Source: Nymphalis io (lineage: Eukaryota > Arthropoda > Insecta > Lepidoptera > Nymphalidae). From it: a stretch of 64,000 nucleotides of DNA. Both the position numbers and the translations under genes were made by a program. The notes beneath the pieces were generated by a model. That model had not been told where the DNA came from. It saw only the letters and a list, made by a program, of their open reading frames with translations, and ran no database searches. The stretch covers positions 3,224,001-3,288,000 of the forward strand of contig NC_065901.1 of the NCBI RefSeq assembly GCF_905147045.1. Reading direction: 5' to 3'. This document shows positions 12,150-24,600 of this stretch, one piece after another. How positions within the stretch are numbered: the first letter of the stretch is position 1; every line of letters begins with the position of its first letter.

Positions 12150-14290
12150 GTGGTTCTATTCGCCATTATAATATAAGGAAAAATAATGGAACACAAATTT
12201 AAAACGCTTTCTTTTCTTTATTTCGAAAACTTTAAATTTAATGTATTTTACATTTTCATATATAAATTTGACTTTTATACAATATTTCCGATTCTAAGCA
12301 CGTCGTGATGACGCGTCAAATCCTATCGCAGCACTACACTATGCTTTAAAAAATACAACGAATACGATTATCAGTCACATATAATGCGTAACATCTCGTA
12401 TTAACAAGGACATGACACACGAAAATTTTTACATTATCTGTTCATAAAATAACAGCGTAATGACATTATAGGACGTGGTGTATGAATTTTGTCAACAGTC
12501 TATGGTATATTATCGTGTTCTAATAAACGTCGTAAAATAATCGTGTGCCGTCAGTCCAAGTTAACAATTTACTTTAGACTATTGTAATTACCATATATGA
12601 TTATGTGATCGGTTGTACTACGCTATGATCTCACATTATTTACAATTACTTATAAGCAATATCGAAAGCGGCTTATTAAATTTCAATCTATCACATCTAC
12701 GGGAATGTCACTAATTATTAAATAAGATTCCCGAACAGGTACGATCGCGTTATGTTTAATAAAATACATTTTCAAATTTTATTTCTATACTAAATCGTTG
12801 AGACAATCGTTCAATCTTTGGTGTCGTGTAGTCGTAAGATTTAAAATTTGAAATGCACATATTTAATGTCCTACCAGATCAAACGTGATACGATACGATA
12901 TTATTTATATACTTTATTATATTATATACGATGTTATATTATATACGATAGTAGAAAATGATTTAATCATGAAAATAGGTGTAAAATCAATGCATTATAA
13001 TAAGTAACAACTTTATGGTAACGTGCATTACTTTAATTTATTAAATCATATTGTATCGGCATAAAAAAAATATATTAACTTTATATTTGAGGAGTATAAA
13101 ATAGAAGCTAAGTTGAATCTAACCGATACTATTTAATGCAGGCAAAAATCAATAATTATTAAAAAAATTACCTGGCCATAATGAAAACTAAAAATAAAGA
13201 TAGAAGAAATAAAAACATTAACATAAAGATTGTGTCATTAATTTTAATATACTTTATACAATTTTCGAATAAATAAACTTAGTTAATGAATTCACGTCAC
13301 AATACACAAAAAAAAAATATTTTCATTCCTCTGGTAGGACTTTCGTAGAACGGAATACATAACATTAACAGTAGGTATAGGAACTATCTTTATAACTATT
13401 ATTCCGCAATATTTGTGAATAGCAACTCAAAACCACTTAAGGCATTTCATGAAATGTTAAATGACATCTGCGTAAGCAAATTCTAAGAAAATTTCTAATA
13501 TAAACTGTGATTTTGATTACATCCTTATAATATTTTTGTTTAAAATTATTATTCTAAATTTACTAAATTGGAACTAGTAATAATTTGCACAGTATTTATC
13601 TCGCCTTACATTATTTATTTATAGCCTTAGTATTATGGCTAGAATAGAACATAAAGCTATTAAATTTATATATAATCAAATGGAATTTTAGAAAAAAAAA
13701 ATACAAAAGCAAATGTTTCTAAGGAAAGTCAATATTTTACATCTGTTTAGATCAAACAAGCAGTAGTAGTGGTACTGCTAAAATTTTATACAATATAAAA
13801 ATATATTTTAATTTGTTTGAAAATAAAATAAATTTTTCAATGTTAAAAACTTCATAATAAAAATAATGATTACATGTGGTTTATCATTAGGTAAAGTTAA
13901 AAACAAACTTTCTTTCAATTAGCTTTAGAATTTAATTCAATGAGAAACCACAAGCAACATAATACATTGTAATTAAATAAATAAGTCTATTGATAATGTG
14001 AATTAGTGGCGGATTTCTAAATATCCTACATAGGCTTATAGCCTATAGGGGCATATATGCAGAGGCAAGTTTTTGTTGCACTAAATGATTCTAACAAACA
14101 ATTGCATAACTTTTGTGTTCCTTATTTTATTATATTTTAAATTTTCCAAAATGTTCAGCCTTATAGGCCGGGTAAACTAGAATGGTTTTCATTTTTAAGT
14201 AGAATTAAAGTGAAGTTTTTTTTTTACAACAAACTTTATTATATGTATATTATTTTTCATAATGATTATGTGATGATTATCACTCTCTCA
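12150..14290. other. AT-rich non-coding DNA
   Basis: No coding exon, RNA gene or clear mobile element was recognised. Parts close to 15,236 may belong to the 3' untranslated region or downstream flank of the minus-strand Iru gene. A short palindrome (ATAGGCT-TAT-AGCCTAT) lies at about 14,031-14,047. Confidence 0.4.
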
Positions 14291-14293
14291 CTT

Positions 14294-14363
14294 AAGATAT
14301 TGTAAATAATGTTTTTATCAATGAGTAATGACTCATTAACAAAAACATTATTAACAATATCTT
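14294..14363. repeat. 70-nt imperfect inverted repeat / hairpin
   Basis: The outer arms 14,294-14,316 and 14,341-14,363 pair at 22 of 23 positions. Inside them a second 7-bp stem (AATGAGT, 14,320-14,326, with ACTCATT, 14,331-14,337) closes a four-base loop AATG. A 3-nt/3-nt internal loop separates the two stems. The fold is equally good on both strands. It lies about 0.9 kb beyond the Iru stop codon. It could be a small structured RNA, a microRNA-like precursor or the remnant of a miniature inverted-repeat transposon. Confidence 0.6.
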
Positions 14364-14369
14364 TTTATT

Positions 14370-15236
14370 AAATATTTTTGCGTACATAATGTACATGGTA
14401 GAAATTACGTAAAGACATACCAATCGATGTTTATTATTTACAAATTATATGTATTCATCAACAACAGTTTCAAGTTGAGTCTTGTTTTATATTAAAAAAT
14501 ATATATTAAGGTGTATCAAATAGTTTCAATAACATATCAACTAATGCAATAGTTATATTACATTAGTTAGTGCTAGGATACAACAGTTCTTCCTAAAATC
14601 CAAAAAGTAACAAGACAATGTCTTACACATAAGATATTTACAAAATTTACACAGAGCACATTAGTAATATATTTTTTTATATAAACGGATATCATAAAAT
14701 CAACTGTTCAGAGGTTAACTGTATTATGTGTAAAATATTTTAAATTTAGAATCCTGATCGTTAGTCTTATTAGTTTACTTGTAAATAATTTACAACTACA
14801 CCAAGTTATACACTGTTTTTAAGCTATATATACACACCAATATATTATATTAATCATGTCATTTCACTGGACAAAAAAGTTGGACAGTGTCCCGTGTGTG
14901 TAATTCATTAATCTATTTCACCATCAATGAAATAGAACATTAAATAAACAACATCCTAACTATTTGCAGTGGAAGTAACTTAATTTATGACTATACATTA
15001 CAAATATTGATGACTATATTATTTAATAATTTACAATGCTGCGATACAAATAAAAGGCACACAACTTCCATACAGTGTATATCTAAAAGAATCAATACAT
15101 ATCGAGTTGCTTACACAATGGCTGTCTATATCCACCCAATGGTGTACACTTCAACGAGTCACTTTCACAAGTCTGAACACTTAACCAGCACTGAACAACT
15201 ATTAGTGCTATCCATTGCAATATATATATTTATTGA
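14370..15236 (-). other. Probable 3' UTR and downstream flank of Iru
   Basis: No open frame of interest. Read on the minus strand, AATAAA occurs a few bases after the Iru stop codon (about 15,228-15,233) and AT-rich sequence follows, so the real polyadenylation site cannot be fixed from sequence. The extent of the untranslated region is inference. Confidence 0.35.
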
Positions 15237-18200
15237 TTAGTCATAATCAATGTCTGTGTTGTACTGTAGGTCTCTGTCATTGGAGTTGAGTGATGTAGAC
15301 GAGTTGTTGGAACCGCTCGAGTTGGTGGTCCGCGTCTGTGGCGCCCAAATGCCTCCCGCTGTGACTGAAGAAGCGGGCGACGATCCGGACGTGCTCGTGT
15401 TGTTTAGCGAGTCCCAGGTGTGCGTTTGGGATGGAAACCGTCGGATTACGGCCGAGAGCGGGCCAGTCGCGCGACGAATGACTACTCTTGGGGCTGAAAA
15501 TATATACAATTATATCAATTACTTTACTTTACACGTAAATCTCGAGTTGAAGGTGTTAATCTTGGCAATTTAATGTCAAATATTAATTATTTCTTCTGCA
15601 ATAGATAACAATCCATTAAGTGATTTGAGAAAGTTACATGCTTAATAATGATCTCACTTGTAGAAGCCGAGCAGTAACCAGTGTATGATCGATAAATAAA
15701 ATTGATGATAAATAATAGTTAAGGAATTTCTACTAGAGAATAAGAAGAGAAAGTGATTTAAAGATGAAATTGTTTTTATACAGTAACAAGAAGATCGAAT
15801 TAACTGATAGCAAATGGGCGTCTATTGACTTAACTTTAAATCATCTTTACCTTAACCTATTTAATTAGAGCAGTATTAAAAATATATGTTGATCTTGATT
15901 GTATTTCCAAAATTACCGATTAGTTCGAAACGCTTTCCAAAAATTTCTCGATATAGAATAAAGTACTAACTTTTAAAAACACATAAATAAATTATTTATG
16001 TTGTTATTAATAGCATAATTAAAAACAATAACGAACATCGACGGTAGGTTCTGTCAGTGTCTCTAGCGAGATATATGAAATATAGTCTTACCTAATCGAA
16101 TCTGAGTCTGCGGGTGCGTCGTGTTGCGGGCGGCGAGGGTGGCGGGCGTGCGCGCGGGCACGGCGGGCGCGTCGGGGTCGGTACGCGCGGGGGCGGGCGG
16201 CTCGCCCGGCGGCAGCAGCGAGCGCCGGCAGATGGGGCACGTGGCGTGCAGCTGTAGCCACGGCGTAATGCACGACTGGTGGAACACGTGCTCACACTCC
16301 AGCCGCGCGGTCGTCTCACCTAGAATAGTAGATGTTATTTATTTAGATTTTTTTTTTATTTTGCGCACAATCCATAAAACACGTATCTATTAATATATCA
16401 TTATAAAACAAATATTTATATTAATTCCTTACTTTATCATTCATTTTATTCATTATACCACTCATTCAAAAATTTCCTCCTCACTATTTAAACTTAAATG
16501 TTATGTCAATTCAAGGACAAAGTTATTTATTTATCTGTTTCATTGCCATTGGAAAAGACTATATATGTGTATTTTCATTTAAGAAAGAGTTAGGTACAGA
16601 ATTTCTTGACGATTCTTCTCGGCAGAGTCTACATTCCTAACCAGTGGTAGCTTCACATTAATTAATACCTATAAGGGACTAAAACATATTTTAATATACA
16701 TAAATTTTAAAACATATTTTTAATTTTTTTCATAGGTTTTTGGGTTTTTTATTATTATGTTATAGTTTTACTATGGTCCTTCAAACTAATTTAAACTCGT
16801 TATCAACGTAATCATAGCTTACGGCTATGTGTTATAATCGCATTATCGCAAATTTTCTATTATGCTGTATTAATGTTCATTATACATCAGACGATATGAC
16901 TAACTATGTTATAAAGCTTGTACTACCTATACCCTTTTTTGCACTGCTGTCAAATAGCATATTTGTGTATTTTTATATAGCTAATATAAAAATTTCATTA
17001 TAAGGTCTTGCACAATTACTACTACTAGGATTGAATTTATAAATTTCTATTAGTAAAATAAGCATTATTAACCTAGCTGAAAGTTTTCCCAGCACACAGA
17101 ACATGCAGTGTTGGCGGCCGCCTGTTCCTCTGTAACTTGCTCGGTCGGTAGTGCTGCGAGACGTTCACGCGGCAAAGGGGGTGGACCAGAGTGCTCGAGC
17201 TGACCAAGTAATTGTGTGACCACTGCATCCAAACCTTAAAACATTAAAGAACATTATTAAGTAATTTATTTTAGACATTTAATGTGATTCTACTTTTTGT
17301 GTTTGGTTATGCTATATTGTATTGTCAGTCAATGTGAAAGTGACAGTTTCCTTTGGGCTATTTTCATCTCACATTCTTGAGACAGGCTTAACTTATTATT
17401 ATTATTAAAATCATAAATTATACAGCCTATTCCAAATGAATAAATAAATAAACATTATTGACATTGCATTGACATGATAACAGTGGTCGAGATCTTGAAT
17501 AATCTATTATATTCATTATGGATTCAAAGTAGTTATCAGAACTTTAAAGGTAAAATTAAAGTGGATATAGTTAGTTAAGTGGAATAGTGTTATCTTATTG
17601 ATGAAGATATATTAATGAAGTACTGTTTGTAGTACTGAATGTTGTGCGTTCAGATAAACAGCATAATGCAGCAGAGCTATTAGCAAGTTGCATGAACAAT
17701 GTAAGTATGTATATGGTTTTTTTATTTTAACTCCTTTATGGATTGGAATAGGCTGTATACAAGATAGGATGATAAAAACATGATTTGATTAAATTAACGA
17801 AAATCTTATATAATAAAAAAATATTATATAATGTACTCTCTTAAATTATAGTTTTATGGTTTCTATTATTTAGTATGTCTAATAGAACTAAAATGATATA
17901 TTGCTTACCTTCACCACCAAAAACATAGTCTCCTGGTGTTCCCACCAGAACGAATGGAGCTCCTGCTGTCATAGCCCCAGCTGGTGGTCGACCACCACTA
18001 ACCATCCAAATTAACTCATCCATCACAGTTGGCCTTCTTGTTGTGTTTGTACCATTACCAGCATTGTTACCAGTGCCTGTTGCTGAACTATTAGTGGAAG
18101 CCGTTCCAGTACCTATACCACTAAAACATTTAATTCAATATTTAAATTCCTAAAGATATCTCACACTTAATATTTAGAAAATAAGTCACTGATTTAAAAA

Positions 18201-20655
18201 AAAAAAACATTAGACCAAAACTTAGACACCTGACAAAAGGTGTAATAGAAGTTCATGATATTATTATTAATAATTGTATTCGTAAACTACCGTAATCGAC
18301 CTCCGGACATCAAAAATGCTAAATCATTCAGCATTGGTGGTGTGCTCTGAAAATGAGATATCCAATACTGTATTTTATTTTATTAAAATTAAACTTAAAA
18401 ACGCAAACTATTTGTTTCATCAAAAACTAGTATAAAAAATTCAAGAATCCTTTTTTTTCTAGTATTATTATATCATCTTACGACACAATCAATAAATGAA
18501 CATAATTAAAAATAATTATAAGTGTATCTATGAATAAACACTTTATATATTAGTAACAACCTAAGTATCAAACATTTAACACAATTTTAAAACTATATGA
18601 TCTGACTCTAAGTGATCACATAAACAGATAAGTATACTATTATAGTGGTATTCATTTTTCCAACAACTCGGTTATAGAAGCAATCAATATAAATAATTTC
18701 ATTGAAAAATCTGTGTCATATAAAAAAAAAATTATGTATTAAATTTATTATTGTAAATTATAATTATTATTATATATTATATTTATTGTAATTATTATTA
18801 TAAATTATTGTAAATATTCATTTTAATTATTTCAAGAAACATAAACCTTAATAACAATGACACTATTATATTATTTATTTATGAAATCAAGTAGTTGGTC
18901 AAACAGAATATCACTGATATCCAACTCCTCATATTAAATGAATTTGGAAAGTTAAAGACAAATTTAATTTTGTTTTATATAATACTATAAACAATATATT
19001 TTTAGCAAATTTTGATTTTCAGAAAATTATAATTGCACCTTAATTTGTGTGAAGAAATAATTATTTAAATGAAATTACATCATGAAAATGTCATTTTATT
19101 CTAATTTTTATTTATTTATTAATCAGACACATTTAAACAGTTTTTATATAGATATTTTGTCAGAAATTCAATTGTATTCTTTTTAAAAAATCGACATCAT
19201 TGATTATCATGAAATCTGCCCGATCAATATTTAAAAATAAGTACCTAACTATTATAACAATGCTTACTAACTATAAGTTGGTTATTCCACTAGTTTCCTC
19301 ATCAGAGGACTATACATATTTCTGGCTATCAAGAATCATACATTTTACAAAACTTTCTTACTCTATGAACTTCATCAGAATCATCCAAGTTGCTCATCTC
19401 ATCAACATTGCTCATATCCTCTATATTACTCATGTCGGCATCGCTATAGTCATCACCTCCTGACAACGGTATCCCTTCTGCTTCTTCTAACTGTTCTATG
19501 AACCCACCTTCACAGTAGGGGCAAATGAATTCCTGCAATAATGTACATATTTATTTTTTTATTTTTTTATATGCGCCGGGAGGGCATGTGACTCTACTCC
19601 ACCTGATGGTAAGTGATAGTAGAGTCTAAACACGTTATATATTATTTATTATCTATTAATATATATTATATCAATAACAATTGACAATACTGGAAGTAAA
19701 AACTATTTTAGTCTTAGTCAAATAACATTTGAAGAAAGAAGTTTTCTACTTGCATCAAAGCAAAACATATTTAATATGAAAAACAAATAATAAAGCTTAT
19801 ACACTAAGTATAGTCCATTATAAGTTATTTTAAGAACAATATTTTGATGTCCTAAAATTTATTCCATCAAAATATTTTATTTATGACCATTCATACCTCA
19901 TTAAATAGATTGTAATAATAACACATTATAAAATAAATTTAAGTGAATGTTTTTTGAAATTTAACACATTTTTTACATTCAAACAGCAACATCCTAAAAC
20001 ATATTTTTATAGAATTTATAGAATATATTCATTTTTAATTTTATCTTATTGGAATTTATGAGATATTTGTTACATTACATGTTTATAGAAGTTCTAGAAC
20101 TATGAAAGTTGTTTTTGTTTGTACCAATTTTTTTATCTTATCATTTCTTTTTTTTTTAAATGTCCATTATAAATTTTATACGGAACTTTAATATTCGAAA
20201 TAATTATGTCAATTAATTAAAAAAATGTAAGCGTATTATCTTATTTTGTTAAATAAGTATACAATATTGTTTGCTGCATATATAATTTTATAATCTTTTA
20301 GACAATGTAACTTAGTGGAATTTCATTTAATGGTAGGATCATAATAAACTCTTATTTTTCTTAAATGTCACATACCAAGTGCGTATTGTAAAATCACACC
20401 GGCAGCACCAATAGAAACGCAGATAATTATTAGTCATACGGCGGGTTATACAGGAAATTAAGCTAATTTCTATTACGTGACCTTGAATTTTATCATCAGG
20501 TCATGGGTATGAGAGAGTAGTGTAAGGTAGCATGTGGCAAAAAATAATATTATAATACTTATTGATTTTACCTGCAGAACATCTTCAAATTCTACTAGAC
20601 ACCTGTGACAGAAGAAACGAATATTCGGTCTACGCTCTACTATAGCGTCAGCCAT
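15237..20655 (-). CDS. Iru: RING-H2 E3 ubiquitin ligase, RNF126/RNF115 family (Iruka)
   Basis: Seven coding exons: 20655-20572, 19532-19362, 18346-18291, 18120-17909, 17234-17073, 16319-16092, 15493-15237. Phases agree at every junction and the total is 1,170 nt (389 aa). An N-terminal zinc ribbon uses C16, C19, C32 and C35 (FFCHRC and FICPYC), as in the RNF126/RNF115 ubiquitin-binding finger. A conserved middle motif FVLVGTPGDYVFGGEG precedes a linker and a C3H2C3 RING: C219, C222, C237, H239, H242, C245, C256, C259, with CEHVFHQSCITPWL inside. The tail is Ser/Thr/Asn-rich. RNF126-type ligases ubiquitinate misfolded or mislocalised cytosolic proteins; the Drosophila relative is Iruka. The start was chosen because MADA begins directly before the zinc ribbon. 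The gene is head to head with the MTMR gene. The RING exon is unusually GC-rich. Assignment to this family is firm; separating RNF126 from RNF115 is not meaningful in insects. Confidence 0.95.
19553..19628 (-). mobile_element. 3' tail of a Jockey-like LINE (fragment in Iru intron 1-2 region)
   Basis: Read on the minus strand this has CTTACCATCAGGTGGAGTA, then GCCCTCCCGGCGCATATA and an A/T-rich tail. It matches the 3' end of the truncated LINE at 48,040-49,328, which reads CTTACCATCAGGTGGAGTA and GCCCTCCCGGCGAATATA. It is a very short, 5'-truncated copy of the same family, sitting about 20 bp upstream of Iru coding exon 2. Confidence 0.65.
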
Positions 20656-21664
20656 TCTTATTAAATATTCACTGTTACACCAATAAATACTAAACAAAAT
20701 AAATTATACTAGAGGACTTTGCTTTCAATCAATGAACAAAAATTTATCATTCGCCATTTTTTAAGACATGCACACAGTATGATTTTTTTACAGATAATAA
20801 ATGTGTTAACGAATTTAGGATGTCTATCTACAATCGATTCAAACTCGATTATTTTAGATATTATAAGCAACTTTTAATTACATTTGCACTGACTCCTGAA
20901 CGAACTGAATTACAGGTTAATATGAAAATATCTTTATAGTTGTTTGTTGTAAAACAACCAAACTGATAGGTCTAATTTTTTTCGTGTTCATAAAAGGATG
21001 TACAGATTTCAATTTAAAAAAAAAACATGTAAGTTTTCTAGGACGACTAATTTAACTTGATTTTAACTTATTGTTTAATTTATAAAAATCGATTCTAGCA
21101 TTTTTAAAATAAAGTCCTTGTTTTTTTAAACATTCAAAGACACCTCTGATGATCAGCTGGAAATAGTAAAACCAAAAATAATATTTTCTTTAATTATTAT
21201 TTTAATCTATCATCAATCAAATTTGTAAAACACAATTTTTAGACTCAGAAAAAGTTAATTATAGCAACATTGAAATATCTGTCGTTGCGTCGGGAGATGT
21301 AAAATCTTAGGGATATTATTTAGTTTTTAGTAATTCTATCGTTTTGATGAATAATTGTTTGTAATGGTATTTTTTTACACAATAATTTGTAAATAACAAA
21401 TCAGCTGTTAGAATAGTGGTGATAAATGAGTATGACAAATTATTTAACTTGTTCGTAATCTGTGCGTGTAATGTTTGTAAGGATGATTGTTATCAAGTCC
21501 AAGTGAAATGAACGCTAATCATGAGGATAATATGTAATGTAACTATATTTCGACGTCCACGGCTCCTGATTTGATACATTTTATTCAATATATGTTTAAA
21601 TATTAGTTGCTTAACGGTAAAGTGGGTCACCAGTTGATATAGTTATTAAACCATATTGATTACA
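20656..21664. promoter_or_regulatory. Divergent promoter region between Iru and the MTMR gene
   Basis: About 1.0 kb separates the start codon of minus-strand Iru from that of the plus-strand MTMR gene. It must contain both 5' untranslated regions and probably both core promoters. No TATA box or exact DRE (TATCGATA) was seen. The sequence is AT-rich with several T runs. The bidirectional layout is seen directly; shared regulation is inference. Confidence 0.55.
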
Positions 21665-24600
21665 ATGAATGAGAAAAAGTTGGTGCAGAATTTTAAGAGT
21701 TACATCAATGTATCGCCTATGGTAACTACATATTATTTATTACTAATTTAGAATTCACAGTTAGTCAGCTTAGAATTTGTTTTTATTAAAAATTATACCA
21801 ACAGTTTCCTTTTTTTCATGTATTTTTATTTTTAATAAATAAATACTTATTTGTATTTAATATTTTTATAGAATAATGGAGATAAAAATGGATCTATTCA
21901 AGAGCTGAAACCAAAACTTCTTAATGGTGAGTCACTTAATTATTTTTAATTGGTAATAAACTAAAAATAGTTTTATAATTTATCTAAATAATCGTATTTT
22001 CTCCTCCTCGAGCTGTATCCATTCCCTAAACAACTTATATGTAAGGAATAGATATAATCATTACTCAAATTTAGGAACCTAAATAATTATCTAGTTATGA
22101 TCCAATTTTAAAGAAAGCAACATGAATATTATTGATAAATAATATTTTTATCTATAAAATACATCAGTTCCTAAAAAAATATAACAAGACTTAATCATTG
22201 AGTTTATTTCATATAGAATAATTTAATTATATAAATTGATATAGATCATTATTTTATATATTGTATATGGGAAAATTTATTACATATCTAATTTTGCATT
22301 ACAATTATAATAAAATGATAATGATACAAAAGTAAATACTTAGTTATCTATGTTATTATATAAAAGCCGAAGAGTTATTTTTGTTAATGACAGTCCATTT
22401 ATTGAATAAAGTTTATGGTGTATAAAAAACATCATACCACAACCCAGGGGGGGTGATGTAATGACCCAAGTAATATTCAATGTAGTAGCTTATATTATAA
22501 TAAATATAAAAGTAACTAGGAGACCAAAACAAATATTGTATTCCATTAAAATAAACCGAACTTGAAGCATATTTAACAATTGAATATAAAAAAGTTTATC
22601 TTAAACTGTACTATTTTTTTTTGCATTTATATGTTTTAATATTTGATACATGTAGGATTATGCTCAACGCTATTCTTCATAGTATTAAATACATTGTAAA
22701 TGCAAGAACTTGATAAATCCAATGTTACTGATCCACCTTTAACATTTTTAATTGTATAAGGTATCTTGTTTTGATTTTAAATTAAAAGAGACTTAAGAGA
22801 TGAGTAATGGATCATTAAATGCTATAAAACTATTTAGGCTTAAAAAAAATCAATCTATATGGAATAACTTCTACCACATCGGAGACTATGACGTAATGTC
22901 TCTTGTGCCTGTAATTCGGTTTAAAGGTTCACTCACCCTTTAAACCGAAACACAATAATACCAAGTATTGTGTACTATATGGTAGACTATTTGGTGAATG
23001 GTGTTACCTAAATGGGCTTGCACCAAGGCCTACCAACAAATGAAAGCTTTAACTAGCTATAAGCTAGTCAAAAATAAATACATATTATGTATGTAAAGAA
23101 ATAATTGTAATATTTCTTTAATGTTGGATAAGTTTGCATTGATACTGGCATTTAAGTTTTGTGTAATAGTTTACATGTGATAATTAAAAAAAAAAAGAAA
23201 TGATTAAAAAAAATATTATTTAGTAAAAAAGGTAATAAGGAAGTGTGAGGAAAAACGGAATAATATACTTGTTGTTGTTTCTTTATGTACAGAGCAATAA
23301 TTTTATTTATTTCTAATCCTTAAAATAATAAAATATTGAAAATAAAAATTTTGCTTATATATATAAATTAAATGTGTCAAACCTATTGTTTATTATTATT
23401 ATAGCAGGTGTTATAATGTAATTATTTATAAAATACACAAACATGACATTTTAGAAGTGAGTCCAGTTTAAAAAAAATGAAGCAGTATGTATTCTAAACA
23501 TCTGGTTAATTACAATTAATCCAATTATACAGATAATTTGATACCATGGTAAGCCATATATATTAAGATATATAACGGTTACTAGTTTGTTTTATAAATA
23601 ACTAGTCACTCAACCCGACATTTCATTTGTGAAATTAGGGTTTTGTCTATTTATTTTTTTTGTTTAATAATGAGTGTATAAACAAATGTTCTTTTACAAT
23701 CAGTATCAAGCCGAACAACCTATACACTCATAATGCTCAAACATCTTACCAAATGCATTTGATATTACTACTACTACTTTACTTTTTCTTGCATTCATTC
23801 TTTTATTATTATTTTTTAAATATAATTCAAAATTGCAGAAAGTAAACATTTATTTTATTTAGATGTTATTTTAAATAAATTTGTTATTTATTTTGATAAC
23901 GATTAATCTGTATACATAAACAAATTAAAAGTAAATCCGAAAAAAGAAACAAAAAATGCATCTTTAAAATAATATTATATATTATATTATAGAGACACAA
24001 ATTTAATCCAATGTTACCAAATATTTAAGTTTGGTTAATATTGTATTATGTTATTCATTGAAATGAAACTTTATAATTACAATTAAATAATTAATGTAAC
24101 TACACTGTTTCGTAAATAAAAAACAGTAAAGTAACAGTACAGGCTGTTAATGTCCCACTGGACTGGGTTAAGGTTTCCTCTTCCTATTGAAGAGAAGGTT
24201 TGGAGCTTATTCCACCATGCTGCTCCAATGCGGATTGGTAGAATACACATGTGGCATAATTTCAATGAAATTAGACACATGTTTCGTCACGATGTTTTCC
24301 TTCACCGTCAAGCACGAGATGAATTATAAACACAAATTAAGCACATGAAAATTCAGTAGCGCTTGCCCGGCTTTGAACCCACGATCATCGGTTAAGATTC
24401 ACGCGTTCTAACCACTGGGCCATCTCGGCTAAATAAAATTACAAACAAAAAAAAAATTTAATTGATTTATTATCAATAAATATAAAAATATCATTATATT
24501 CTTCTGCATATGTGTCATAACAAAACATACTTATTTATAAAACAACACGTTATCTATACATGTTACCATACTCAAGTAAATAAATACACAAGCGCTAATT

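Noticed and set aside
15250..15573. 107-codon plus-strand frame opposite the last Iru exon
   Set aside because: Mirror of the Iru C-terminal exon; the minus strand fits the RNF126 family with matching phases.
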